This document shows positions 1-7,883 of a stretch of DNA of 50,597 nucleotides, in pieces. The position numbers and the translations under genes are program-made. The notes below the pieces were generated by a model. That model saw only the letters and a list, made by a program, of their open reading frames with translations. It ran no database searches and was not told the DNA's origin. Source of the stretch: Flavobacteriales bacterium (lineage in GTDB: Bacteria; Bacteroidota; Bacteroidia; Flavobacteriales_C; GCA-002722245); assembly GCA_029251005.1 (NCBI GenBank), contig JAQXEE010000145.1:1-50597 (forward strand). Direction: 5' to 3'. Within the stretch, counting starts at the first letter, position 1. The number at the start of each line of letters is the position of its first letter.

Positions 1-124
1 ATTTGTTTGGAATTTAAAAGTCAAGTAAGTTTAATCCTTTGAAAGTTAATTCCACTGGAGAAATAGATTAACGAATTTCCGCTAATAAATAATTTTAAAA
101 ATCATTAAGTAAGGGGGAATTAAG

Positions 125-132
125 TAGATTTG
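125..132 (+). promoter_or_regulatory. Bacteroidota -7 promoter element (TAGATTTG)
   Basis: An exact TAnnTTTG match lies 23 bases upstream of the ATG of the DUF4197 gene, a suitable distance for a primary sigma (Bacteroidota type) -7 element. No clear TTG -33 element is visible at the expected spacing, so this is a tentative call. Confidence 0.4.
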
Positions 133-155
133 TCAACATATTTTAAAAACTGATA

Positions 156-869
156 ATGAAAAAAATAATTTTATTTTTCTTAAGCATTACGCTCATAAGT
201 TGCACTGAATTACTACACGTTTTGGATGCGGTAAGTAAAACTCAATCCGTTGGTATTACTGATTTAGATATTGCGAATGGATTAAAAGAAGCCCTCAATA
301 AAGGAGTCGAAAAAGAAGTGTCAAAACTTACTCAGAATGACGGGTTTTTAGGAAATGAAAAGGTTAAAATATTTTTTCCAAAAGACGTTTTAAGTGTTGA
401 GCGTAAATTAAGAAACCTTGGGTTAGGTTATTTACCAGATAAAGGTATTGAACTTTTAAACCGTGCAGCTGAAAATGCGGTTAAAGAAGCAACTCCTATT
501 TTTATCAGCGCCGTAAAAAATATGAGCATTACTGATGCTCGAAAAATATTAATGGGAAATGATAGCTCGGCTACGAGTTATCTTCAATTAAATACTTCTG
601 ATTCTTTATACCGTAGCTTTTATCCTGTTGTTGAGTCTAGTTTGTCTAAAGTAGGAGCCGATGTTGCTTGGAGCAATATGACGAATAAGTATAATGCGAT
701 TCCATTTGTGACTAAAGTTAATTCTGACATTAAGGATTATGTAACAACAATGGCTTTAGAAAGTGTATTTAAGATGATTCTTATAGAAGAGAAGGCAATC
801 CGTAATAATCTTCAGGAACGAAGCTCAGATTTGCTTAAAAAAGTATTCGCTTTACAGGATAAATTGTAG
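156..869 (+). CDS. DUF4197 family lipoprotein
   Basis: This is a 237-residue exported protein of the DUF4197 family, whose function is unknown. The N-terminus is a short hydrophobic signal ending in ITLISC, so it is probably a lipoprotein with Cys16 as the lipidated residue. The body has the family hallmarks: a GLKEALNKG segment near residue 43, an N-R-A-A-E block near residue 102, the 'MSITDARKIL.G' stretch around 123-134, an ATSYLQ segment and a C-terminal 'EEKAIRNN...LLKKVF' helix. The length is normal for the family. It is monocistronic, has a TAnnTTTG element upstream and ends head-on against the next gene. The family assignment is firm; no activity can be inferred. Confidence 0.85.
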   Translation: MKKIILFFLSITLISCTELLHVLDAVSKTQSVGITDLDIANGLKEALNKGVEKEVSKLTQNDGFLGNEKVKIFFPKDVLSVERKLRNLGLGYLPDKGIELLNRAAENAVKEATPIFISAVKNMSITDARKILMGNDSSATSYLQLNTSDSLYRSFYPVVESSLSKVGADVAWSNMTNKYNAIPFVTKVNSDIKDYVTTMALESVFKMILIEEKAIRNNLQERSSDLLKKVFALQDKL

Positions 870-890
870 CGACTTTTTTTCAATAATTAA

Positions 891-2318
891 TCAATTAATC
901 AATTGATTAATTTGTTCCGACAACTTGTTTAGCGATACGTTTCGGTATTTTAAGTCCGTTATTGGATTTGAATTAGCTTGAATATTTTTACTCCCCAGGA
1001 ATACTTTCCCGTCTTGGTATTTAATGCCAATCAAAACACCTTCTTCACCCCGAGGTATGTTTCTAATGATAGATCTCTTGTTATATTTCTTTGCCCTAAT
1101 AGCGCCGTTGAAATTTTTAAAGTACAACATGAAATCTTCGTTTGTAGACTTAGAAATGATGTTGATATCGGTTTTTTCTTTTGTGGTTTTAGCGAATTTA
1201 TCACAGTTGATCCACCCCAGTTTATTTGTTCTTAAAACATAATATCGAAGTTCATTTTCTGTCGCTTTATCCAAGTTTCCTTCTCCGAATTTATGAATAA
1301 ATTTTCTTCGGTATTCTTCATCACTTTCGGGAATTCCACCGTTGGAGAATAAAGGATAGAATCTTTCGGGGTCGGGATGATTGATGTATTCTTTTATAAA
1401 GCCTTGAGAGTTATTGTTTATTACTTTACTTATGATCTGAAAAGATTTTAAGTCATTTTCAAAGCCTTCTTTTGAAAACATTAAAACTGAGTCTTTAACT
1501 TTTAAAAATCGTATTACAAATTCATATCGATTAGTTGATAAGCGTTTCATTTTATTTTGAAGGTAGTTGAACTCTTCTCTTGTCAAATAATCCATTTCAA
1601 TATCTCGGTATCTGTGTGAAATAAGATTATGCTCAAAATGATGTGTTAATTCGAAGTAATAAAAATCCTTTTGACCATCAATGTTTTCATCCCATTCCAC
1701 AATGGAATCAGAATTTAAAGATTCATTAAATAATCTATACCCTTTATCTTCTGGATTTTTTTTAGGAAAATGAATTGTTATTTCTTTTCCGTTTTGAAGT
1801 TGAACTTCTTTACCGTCAACAAATGCTTCTATTTTAACCATTCCTGCTGTAGTTAAAACCTGATTGTCTGTTGTTTGGGTACTTAAGCAGTTAAATAAGT
1901 AAGAGTCCTTAGAGTAACTCTCCTTTAGTTGTAATTGGATATTCGTTATTTCTCCGAAAGCTGACTTGGGAATGAATAAAACTGTACCTTCTTTTCCTTC
2001 AATAAAAGTGCTTTTTTTTGTGTTGATGTTAAAGATTTGCTTTTTAGATGAAAGCACTTCGTAAATGGAATCTAATCCATTTTTTACAATAAACTTTTTC
2101 ACCTTTTGAATTTTTAGTTTGGATATTGGTTGTTTCTGAATTGTATTGTTTTTCACCAATGCTAATGTATTAACTGTTTGGATTGTGTCTTTTTTAGTTA
2201 CAAAACTTTTTAAGCTGTCTATAGGGTGTTTAATTGGGAATACTACTAGCGTTTGTGTTTCAACATCTGAACACGCAAATAAAAGGAATATGGTACTTAG
2301 GAGAAAAAACGGTTTCAT
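891..2318 (-). CDS. Large lipoprotein of unknown function
   Basis: This is a 475-residue protein with a lipoprotein signal (LLSTIFLLFACSD; Cys16). Residues about 105-190 form a block of the pattern 'GT.l.IPksAF...I.iqLkEsYs.....NcLST.t......aGMvkIEA...GkevqLq.Gk.I.I.FP'. I recognise this as a beta-rich module recurring in Bacteroidota lipoproteins, but I cannot give it a reliable domain name. Further on, 'RTNKLGWINCDKF' (about 363-375) is another recurrent element of these proteins. It is transcribed alone and convergently with the DUF4197 gene; 21 bases separate the two stops. No catalytic signature was seen, so an envelope structural or binding role is only a guess. Confidence 0.6.
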   Translation of the reverse strand: MKPFFLLSTIFLLFACSDVETQTLVVFPIKHPIDSLKSFVTKKDTIQTVNTLALVKNNTIQKQPISKLKIQKVKKFIVKNGLDSIYEVLSSKKQIFNINTKKSTFIEGKEGTVLFIPKSAFGEITNIQLQLKESYSKDSYLFNCLSTQTTDNQVLTTAGMVKIEAFVDGKEVQLQNGKEITIHFPKKNPEDKGYRLFNESLNSDSIVEWDENIDGQKDFYYFELTHHFEHNLISHRYRDIEMDYLTREEFNYLQNKMKRLSTNRYEFVIRFLKVKDSVLMFSKEGFENDLKSFQIISKVINNNSQGFIKEYINHPDPERFYPLFSNGGIPESDEEYRRKFIHKFGEGNLDKATENELRYYVLRTNKLGWINCDKFAKTTKEKTDINIISKSTNEDFMLYFKNFNGAIRAKKYNKRSIIRNIPRGEEGVLIGIKYQDGKVFLGSKNIQANSNPITDLKYRNVSLNKLSEQINQLIN

Positions 2319-2522
2319 GAGTTTATTTATAGTGTTAATTCGGAATTAAAGATTGGTTACAATGTAATCATAATTGAACACAAATGATTTTATTTTAATT
2401 CATGTATTTTAGGCTTGAATCAATAATAAAAAGTTATTTTAATACTCAATATGAATACCTTAAGTATGATTAAGGATTTTGTATTGATGAATTACTTCGA
2501 GTAAGAAGTGAACGTTTAGCAA

Positions 2523-3386
2523 ATGAGAAAATTAATAATAATTCCTGTTTTAATATTTCTTTTGGGGTCTTGCAAAAAGGACAAGATCGAATATATATCT
2601 GGAAATACACCGCCGCCCGACTTTACAGTTGAAACAGTAGTGAAAGAAAACTATGTGAATAAACTTTACATCTCTGTTTTGGGTAGGCAAGCTACAGATA
2701 TTGAGTATTCCGAGGGTTTAAAACTCGTTAATGAAAGCGATTTAAGTGAAACAGGGAGGTTAGAGCTCATCTCAAGTATTATGGATAAGGAAGATTATTT
2801 CCATAATGAATATGAAACAATTCGTGAAGACCTCCTGGATGGAGTGGATACATCTGAGGTGACTAAGTACAAAAAGATATTAATCGATTCGAAAGAGCGA
2901 ACCGATGATCAAGATTTAATTAATAGTTACGATTCACTCATTAAAAATTTAGATCTGATACTTGAAATAATTCCTGGACTAGAGAATAATGCGTTTAATT
3001 TTGTAGAAGTCCAAAGAAGATGTGTAGACAATTATTTGTACGATAATTTAAACATGGGGTCGGAGAATTTTGTAGTTTCAATGTATCAAAATTTTTTGTT
3101 TAGATATCCGACTTCACAAGAAATTATATCAGCAGTTGATATGGTTGATGGAAATCAAAATGTTGTAAATTTTGAGATTGGAAGATCGAAAAGAGATTTC
3201 CTTAAAATATTCTTTTCCAGTGATGAATATTTAGAGGGTCAGGTAAGAACTGCCTTTATTAGGTTTTTATTTAGAGAACCCAACGTTGAGGAATTATTTC
3301 ATATGAAAGTTTTGTACAAAGCGGATTTGGAATTTAAATCACTGCAAAAAAGAATTTTAATATTAGATGAATATGTTGGTATATAA
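2523..3386 (+). CDS. Lipoprotein with three DUF1549/DUF4214-like repeat units
   Basis: This is a 287-residue lipoprotein (IFLLGSCKKD; Cys17) and the first gene of a five-gene operon. It contains three visible copies of one helical unit: 'YISVLGRQATDIEYSEGLKLV' (about 49-70), 'YQNFLFRYPTSQEIISAVDMV' (about 187-207) and 'FIRFLFREPNVEELFHMKVLY' (about 245-265). An 'FFSSDEYL' element sits before the last copy. This aromatic-x3-L-hydrophobic-x-R-x-P/A-T-x-x-E pattern resembles the cores of DUF1549 (PSCyt2) and DUF4214 domains. Its 3' end overlaps the next gene by 20 bases, so translational coupling is likely. The role is probably as a surface or periplasmic partner of the Tat-exported DUF1501 protein; this is inferred from context only. 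Confidence 0.6.
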   Translation: MRKLIIIPVLIFLLGSCKKDKIEYISGNTPPPDFTVETVVKENYVNKLYISVLGRQATDIEYSEGLKLVNESDLSETGRLELISSIMDKEDYFHNEYETIREDLLDGVDTSEVTKYKKILIDSKERTDDQDLINSYDSLIKNLDLILEIIPGLENNAFNFVEVQRRCVDNYLYDNLNMGSENFVVSMYQNFLFRYPTSQEIISAVDMVDGNQNVVNFEIGRSKRDFLKIFFSSDEYLEGQVRTAFIRFLFREPNVEELFHMKVLYKADLEFKSLQKRILILDEYVGI

Positions 3387-3873
3387 AAACAATAAAAGTA
3401 TATCTCTGCTATTAATTATTATAGTATTGTTTGCATGTAGTAAGGATGAAAAGGAATATGTTTATCAAATTGATGAGGTTGAAATATCTCAAGCAGGTGC
3501 TGAAAAACCAAATGTAAAAACGAGTACTGAATATATATCCATAGCATATGCAGATGTTTTCGGATCTAACGTTCCAACTAATCTATTGGAAGATTTAAAA
3601 AAAATTTACGAATCATTTGGAGATAAAGGTGTTGCTGAGGATTTAATCATAAAGAATTTCTTGAATGACAATTCAGTTCAAATCCCAACTAATCAAGAAA
3701 TGGAAGAAAACATCAGTTTATTTGTTACAAACGCTTATAAAAAAGTGTTTAATAGAGCGCCTAATGAGGCTGAATTATGGTTTTTAAAAGATTGTATCGA
3801 AAAGGATTCGAACATTTCTCCTGAGGTGGTCTATTACGCCTTGATGACTTCAAACGAATATCGTCAGTTTTAA
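3367..3873 (+). CDS. Small lipoprotein with two DUF1549/DUF4214-like units
   Basis: This is a 168-residue lipoprotein (LIIIVLFACSKDE) and the second gene of the operon. It starts inside the preceding gene and ends two bases before the DUF1501 gene. It carries the same motif as the preceding protein: 'YADVFGSNVPTNLLEDLKKIY' (about 57-77) and 'AYKKVFNRAPNEAELWFLKDCI' (about 120-141), closing with 'ALMTSNEYRQF' at the C-terminus. It therefore looks like a shorter paralogue or a split-off half of the upstream protein. An alternative ATG two codons downstream (3373) would give the same mature lipoprotein. Function is not known. Confidence 0.6.
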   Translation: MNMLVYKNNKSISLLLIIIVLFACSKDEKEYVYQIDEVEISQAGAEKPNVKTSTEYISIAYADVFGSNVPTNLLEDLKKIYESFGDKGVAEDLIIKNFLNDNSVQIPTNQEMEENISLFVTNAYKKVFNRAPNEAELWFLKDCIEKDSNISPEVVYYALMTSNEYRQF

Positions 3874-3874
3874 T

Positions 3875-5191
3875 ATGAAAAGAAGAGATTTTATTAAAAA
3901 AGCAGGATTAACAGCTGCGGGAGCAGTAGTTGCTCCATACATATTGCCTTCGGGTAGATTGTTTGCGGCAACTGGAAATAGAAAAGTAAATCATGTTGTA
4001 TTTTGCATGTTAGCTGGAGGTATTAGAAACAATGAATCGGTAAAACAACAAGAAGGTAATTTAATGTCCACGATGTTAAAAGATGTTAGTGGAGGATATG
4101 CCGAAGAACCTGGGTTTTTGAATGTCGGTGATATTTCAGCAAATCCATTAGGAGGAAGACGACTACAAGAGTTTGGATCTTTGTTAAAAGACGTTCGTTT
4201 TGCCGAAGGTCCAACAGGGCACTATAATGGTCATATAACAGCTTTAACTGGAAGGTATACAACTGCGAACTTAAATTTAAGATCGAATCCTGACTATCCT
4301 ACAATTTTTGAATATTATAGAAAACATGCAGGAGATAGTGCTATGAGCGCTTTAAATGCATGGTGGATTTCTGATTCATTAGGGCCTTATCCGAGTTTGA
4401 ATTACAGTTCCTACCCCGGTTATGGTGCCGGTTATGGTGCAAATTTTATGCAGCCTAGTTCTTTAATTAGTAACAAGGGGTATAATGCAATTGGAAACTC
4501 GCTTAATTTTACGGCTGATGAAAAGTTATCGACTGAGAAAATACGGAGTTTTTGTGATGGTAATTTTGCCGCTCAATTTTCTGCAGAATCGGTAGGTGTT
4601 GTGAATTCAATAACTGAACGGGAGCAATTAGAATTGTTTTTAAACGAGTTGTTTAATGACAGTATTTCTGGTGCTGACTTTCTAAACTGGGGTGTTTCTG
4701 GTTGGGTAAATAGTGACCTTACAAATGTATATTATACAGAGAAAGTTTTGGAGAAGTTTAAACCTGAACTGACTGTTTTAAATTTACAAGCAGTAGATAT
4801 TTGTCATTCCAATTTCACAAAATATTGTAATAATTTGGTTAAAGCAGATTGGGGCGTTTCTCATTTATGGAATTTTATTCAATCAACACCGGGATTAGCA
4901 AATGATACAGTAATGATCGTAATGCCAGAACACGGGAGGAATTCTGAACCAAATACGGTTGTAGATGCATACGGAAGGCCAGCTTACGATCATACAAGTG
5001 ATGATAATTCGAGAGAAGTTTTTTCGATGATTTTGGGGCCTTATAATGTTATTAAACAAGATCATGAAATTTCTTCTTTATACGGAGAGAGTATTGATAT
5101 AGCACCAACTATTGCCAATTTATTAGGTTTTGATGTTGATATTCCAAGCGGTTTATTACCGGGTAAAGTTCTAACAGATGTATACGCTTAA
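3875..5191 (+). CDS. Tat-exported DUF1501 family protein (alkaline phosphatase/sulfatase-like fold)
   Basis: This 438-residue protein has a classic twin-arginine signal (MKRRDFIKKAG followed by an Ala-rich stretch and LPSGRLFAA), implying export in a folded, possibly metal-loaded state. The body matches DUF1501, a family related to the alkaline phosphatase/sulfatase superfamily. Visible elements are 'GHYNGHITALTGRYTT' (about 114-129, position of a candidate nucleophile), 'AVDICHSNF' (about 307-315), 'VMPEHGRNSE' (about 349-358) and 'YDHTSDDNSRE' (about 370-380). The 'EHGR' and 'DH' residues are plausible metal ligands. It is third in the operon and follows the repeat lipoproteins directly. 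The substrate is unknown, and enzymatic activity is inferred rather than shown. Confidence 0.75.
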   Translation: MKRRDFIKKAGLTAAGAVVAPYILPSGRLFAATGNRKVNHVVFCMLAGGIRNNESVKQQEGNLMSTMLKDVSGGYAEEPGFLNVGDISANPLGGRRLQEFGSLLKDVRFAEGPTGHYNGHITALTGRYTTANLNLRSNPDYPTIFEYYRKHAGDSAMSALNAWWISDSLGPYPSLNYSSYPGYGAGYGANFMQPSSLISNKGYNAIGNSLNFTADEKLSTEKIRSFCDGNFAAQFSAESVGVVNSITEREQLELFLNELFNDSISGADFLNWGVSGWVNSDLTNVYYTEKVLEKFKPELTVLNLQAVDICHSNFTKYCNNLVKADWGVSHLWNFIQSTPGLANDTVMIVMPEHGRNSEPNTVVDAYGRPAYDHTSDDNSREVFSMILGPYNVIKQDHEISSLYGESIDIAPTIANLLGFDVDIPSGLLPGKVLTDVYA

Positions 5192-5195
5192 CACG

Positions 5196-6155
5196 ATGAG
5201 GTATTTAATAGTATTATTTTTTATTGCTAGTTTGATGGGTTGTAACAAGGAGGATGATTCACCAACAAATCCTTTCGATTCGGTTGATTATAGTGATGGA
5301 GTAAATTCGGTAGATACTTTAGATCCTAATGGGATTGTTTCAATTCATCGAGATATTATTTTACCTAAATGTTCAACTCCGGGTTGCCATGATGGGACGT
5401 TCGAACCAGATTTCAGAACGGTAATGTCATCCTACTCAACGCTGGTATATCATCCTATAATTAAAAATGATCCAGACACTCAATTTATGTTCAGAGTCGT
5501 TCCATTTGACACAACAATGTCTGTTTTACAAAAGCGTTTAAATTGGAAAACATTTGCAAATACAAACGATCGAATGCCTCAAGATAATATTGGTACGGCG
5601 TTACCAAAAGAGGACTTGGATAGGGTTAGTAATTGGATTTTAAACGGAGCTCCTGATCCGGACGGAAATGTGGCTATACTTCCCAATCAAGAACCTAAAA
5701 TAACTTCCCTCTGGATTATCGAAGGTGCTAGTGATGTGAACACAATTTGGAACAATCCAATTAATAGGTTATCATCTACTGAGAATAGGGTTGGTAGTGC
5801 TTGGTATGGTTCATCTATTTTAGATACGGCTATGTGGTTGTTTATTATTCCGGGAGTAGAAGATGATAGTACTGCTATTGATGACCTAGTTGATATGGAA
5901 TTGAGGTTTTCATACGATAAAGATGATTTTAGTAACCCCCTAAAGACTTTAACACCGTTGTTGACTTACAATAAAGACAATTGGTATTTTAATTTTAAGT
6001 TGGATAATACATTCAATACAGAAACCGTTGTTTATACTAAATTGTATGTGAACGATGGAGATCATTCAGATGATACGCACTATCCACGTTTGGATTCTCA
6101 TGAAGGAATTAAATTAAACTGGAGTTTTATAATTATTAAAGGAAGCCAGCAATGA
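5196..6155 (+). CDS. Lipoprotein with CX4CH cytochrome c-like motif
   Basis: A 319-residue lipoprotein if translation starts at 5196 (MRYLIVLFFIASLMGCNKEDD). The ORF track start at 5178 adds six residues, overlaps the DUF1501 stop and gives a poorer signal. Near mature residue 50 it carries 'ILPKCSTPGCHDG', a CX4CH motif, after 'IVSIHRDII'. Downstream comes 'LNWKTFANTNDRMPQDN', whose Met could be a distal haem ligand, then 'LDRVSNWILNGAPDPDG', the typical end of small c-type domains of the PSCyt1/cytochrome C1-like group. The remaining 180 residues have no recognised fold. The next gene overlaps it as ATGA. Haem attachment at CX4CH is known from some multihaem cytochromes but unusual here, so it could also be a non-haem relic. 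Confidence 0.65.
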   Translation: MRYLIVLFFIASLMGCNKEDDSPTNPFDSVDYSDGVNSVDTLDPNGIVSIHRDIILPKCSTPGCHDGTFEPDFRTVMSSYSTLVYHPIIKNDPDTQFMFRVVPFDTTMSVLQKRLNWKTFANTNDRMPQDNIGTALPKEDLDRVSNWILNGAPDPDGNVAILPNQEPKITSLWIIEGASDVNTIWNNPINRLSSTENRVGSAWYGSSILDTAMWLFIIPGVEDDSTAIDDLVDMELRFSYDKDDFSNPLKTLTPLLTYNKDNWYFNFKLDNTFNTETVVYTKLYVNDGDHSDDTHYPRLDSHEGIKLNWSFIIIKGSQQ

Positions 6156-6598
6156 GGAATATAAATAAGCTAATCTTAACGCTGCTGTTGATTTGTGTTA
6201 TCTTTTCATGTAAAAAAGATACTGAGAAATTTGCGAATATCCCATCATTAGAATTTGTGAAAATTACACCAAGCGTAGCTGTTGAGTTTGTGGACGAAGT
6301 GAAAATAACAGTACTATACAGAGATAAAGATGGTGATTTAGGAGAGAACGATCCTGAGGTTAAGAATTTATTTGTAACTGATAATCGAAATGATGTTGAA
6401 TATAGCTTTCGAATTCCAAATCTTACGCCAGAGGGTAGTGAAATTGCGGTTGAAGGGAACTTTGAAATTAATTTAAAAGTATTGTCTGTGTTTGGTGATC
6501 AAGAAGAGGAGTCTGCTGATTTTTCAGTTTATATTTTAGATAGGGCTCTAAATCAAAGTAATTCGGTGACTACCGAAACGATTACCGTAAAAAAATAA
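6152..6598 (+). CDS. Small lipoprotein with DxDGD loop
   Basis: This 148-residue lipoprotein (LLLICVIFSCKKD) is the last gene of the operon and overlaps the stop of the cytochrome-like gene through an ATGA junction. The mature part is short and beta-rich. It contains 'YRDKDGDLGENDPE' (about 56-69), an Asp-rich loop similar to Ca-binding loops in Ig-like or cadherin-like modules, then alternating hydrophobic strands ('FEINLKVLSVFG', 'ADFSVYILDRA'). Small lipoproteins of this pattern are common in Bacteroidota. A calcium-stabilised beta-sandwich acting as an accessory of the exported complex fits the context but is inference. Confidence 0.55.
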   Translation: MRNINKLILTLLLICVIFSCKKDTEKFANIPSLEFVKITPSVAVEFVDEVKITVLYRDKDGDLGENDPEVKNLFVTDNRNDVEYSFRIPNLTPEGSEIAVEGNFEINLKVLSVFGDQEEESADFSVYILDRALNQSNSVTTETITVKK

Positions 6599-6639
6599 TT
6601 AAGTTCAATTAATTGTAATCTTTTTACGAAATTTAGGTC

Positions 6640-7287
6640 ATGGGAAACGAAATGTCTTCAATAGAGGTGTCGGCGAACCTTAGAAAGCCAGAAGGAAAGA
6701 ATGGTTTGAAAGTTGCCGAGTTTATGAATAAGGTGAATGCCAACTTTTATATTCAGCTTCAAAAAAATGTGGAATGGAAACCAGGAATGAAGATTTTAGA
6801 AATAGGCTTTGGAAATGCCAATCACGTTGATGATATTCTTTTAAATTCATCCAATGCTGAATTTACAGGTGTTGATTATTCCAAAACGATGGTGGATTTA
6901 GCGAGAGAGAACAACCCTGATTGTACGTTTTTTCATAAAGATATTATGGGATTAGATTTAGCTGGAGAGCAGTTTGATTTAATTTACACGATTAATACCG
7001 TTTACTTTCTGGATGATTTAAAAGGAGCGTTTCAAAATCTTAAAAAGCATCTGAAACAAAGTGGTGAATTACATATTGGTAAGCGTCCAAAAGAAGATAT
7101 GACTAAGTTAAAAGATATTACCTCGAATGGTTTTATTGCTTATTCTAACGAAGAAGTTGTTAAAGCAGTTATGGACACTGGTTTGGATATATCGAGCGTA
7201 GTTTCTAGTAAGGACCCTGAAATGGAACGAAAAGGAGAAAAAATTCAATTACACACTGATTTTATAATTGCTATTCATGGAAATTAA
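6640..7287 (+). CDS. Class I SAM-dependent methyltransferase
   Basis: This 215-residue protein has a Rossmann-type methyltransferase core. Motif I is 'MKILEIGFGNANHVDDIL' (about 48-65), the acidic end of strand 2 is 'FTGVDYSKTMVDLARE' (about 74-89), then 'CTFFHKDIMGLDL' and 'FDLIYTINTVYFLDD' (motif IV, about 110-124). The C-terminal part ends in strands expected for the fold. The substrate cannot be predicted, since these small-molecule or quinone-type methyltransferases look alike. The 3' end overlaps the MazG-like gene by 11 bases, so the two are probably co-translated. A 41-base gap separates it from the preceding operon without a visible terminator, so readthrough is possible. Confidence 0.8.
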   Translation: MGNEMSSIEVSANLRKPEGKNGLKVAEFMNKVNANFYIQLQKNVEWKPGMKILEIGFGNANHVDDILLNSSNAEFTGVDYSKTMVDLARENNPDCTFFHKDIMGLDLAGEQFDLIYTINTVYFLDDLKGAFQNLKKHLKQSGELHIGKRPKEDMTKLKDITSNGFIAYSNEEVVKAVMDTGLDISSVVSSKDPEMERKGEKIQLHTDFIIAIHGN

Positions 7288-7618
7288 GGATTTACAAAAG
7301 GATGTTGACCATTGGATTAAAACCATTGGAGTTCGTTATTTTAATGAACTAACAAATTTGGCAATTCTTACTGAAGAGGTAGGGGAGTTGGCTCGTATTA
7401 TTAGTAGAAAATACGGAGAGCAATCCTTCAAGAATAAAGAGGAAGAAAATAATCTTGGAGATGAAATGGCTGACGTTTTATGGGTGTTGGTTTGTTTAGC
7501 AAATCAAACAGGTGTAGACTTAGAGGAGGCTATTAAACGCAACATCGAAAAGAAAACATTGAGAGATAAGGATCGACACAAAAACAATGACAAGCTTTTA
7601 AAAGCTCAAAAAAAATAA
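7277..7618 (+). CDS. MazG-like nucleotide pyrophosphohydrolase
   Basis: This 113-residue protein starts at the ATG at 7277 (MEIKDLQKDVDHW); the ORF track extension begins at a TTG three codons earlier and is not needed. It has the single-domain MazG/all-alpha NTP pyrophosphohydrolase signature: 'LTEEVGELARII' (EExxE, about 30-41) and 'LGDEMADVLWVLVCLANQTGVD' (ExxD helix, about 58-79), giving the four-helix Mg-binding site. Such enzymes hydrolyse NTPs or dNTPs to the monophosphate and pyrophosphate, usually as house-cleaning. The length is typical for the small Bacteroidota form. It overlaps the methyltransferase and is followed by a hairpin terminator. Confidence 0.85.
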   Translation: MEIKDLQKDVDHWIKTIGVRYFNELTNLAILTEEVGELARIISRKYGEQSFKNKEEENNLGDEMADVLWVLVCLANQTGVDLEEAIKRNIEKKTLRDKDRHKNNDKLLKAQKK

Positions 7619-7707
7619 GTGAAGGTGTATCTTTTTATTGGAAGTCGCATTATAGAATCACACACACACACATATCAACTTTAGATAGTACATCACAACT
7701 ATCAGAA

Positions 7708-7734
7708 AAGCTTCAATTTATTGAGGCTTTTTTT
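7708..7734 (+). terminator. Rho-independent terminator after mazG-like gene
   Basis: AAGCTTCAA and TTGAGGCTT form a 9-bp stem (one G-U) with a TTTA loop, followed directly by a run of seven T. It lies between two convergent genes, so it may also help stop transcription from the minus strand. A (CA)7 tract precedes it at 7659-7672. Confidence 0.8.
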
Positions 7735-7883
7735 GTGTTTGTTAATCGATTTTTTTATTAAATTGGGCTAATTTTTTGTATCAATACAACCACTTAAAGG
7801 ATTATATAGTGTTCAGTTGCTAGCAAAAAGGAAAGCGTAAATACTGAAATGTTTAGAGATGCTTAAGAGCCAAAATGGCAGTT

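Noticed and set aside
893-912. 20-bp perfect AT-rich palindrome AATTAATCAATTGATTAATT
   Set aside because: It falls inside the last codons of the lipoprotein gene and has no T tail on the minus strand; more likely a codon-usage coincidence than a terminator.
978-1242. Plus-strand ORFs of 85 and 72 aa inside the lipoprotein gene
   Set aside because: Shadows of the minus-strand lipoprotein gene; no domain and no plausible start.
7268-7276. TTG start of the MazG-like ORF
   Set aside because: ATG at 7277 matches the family start and leaves a usual overlap.
7659-7672. (CA)7 microsatellite that could be a phase-variation tract
   Set aside because: It lies between convergent genes after a stop codon, not in a coding or promoter region.
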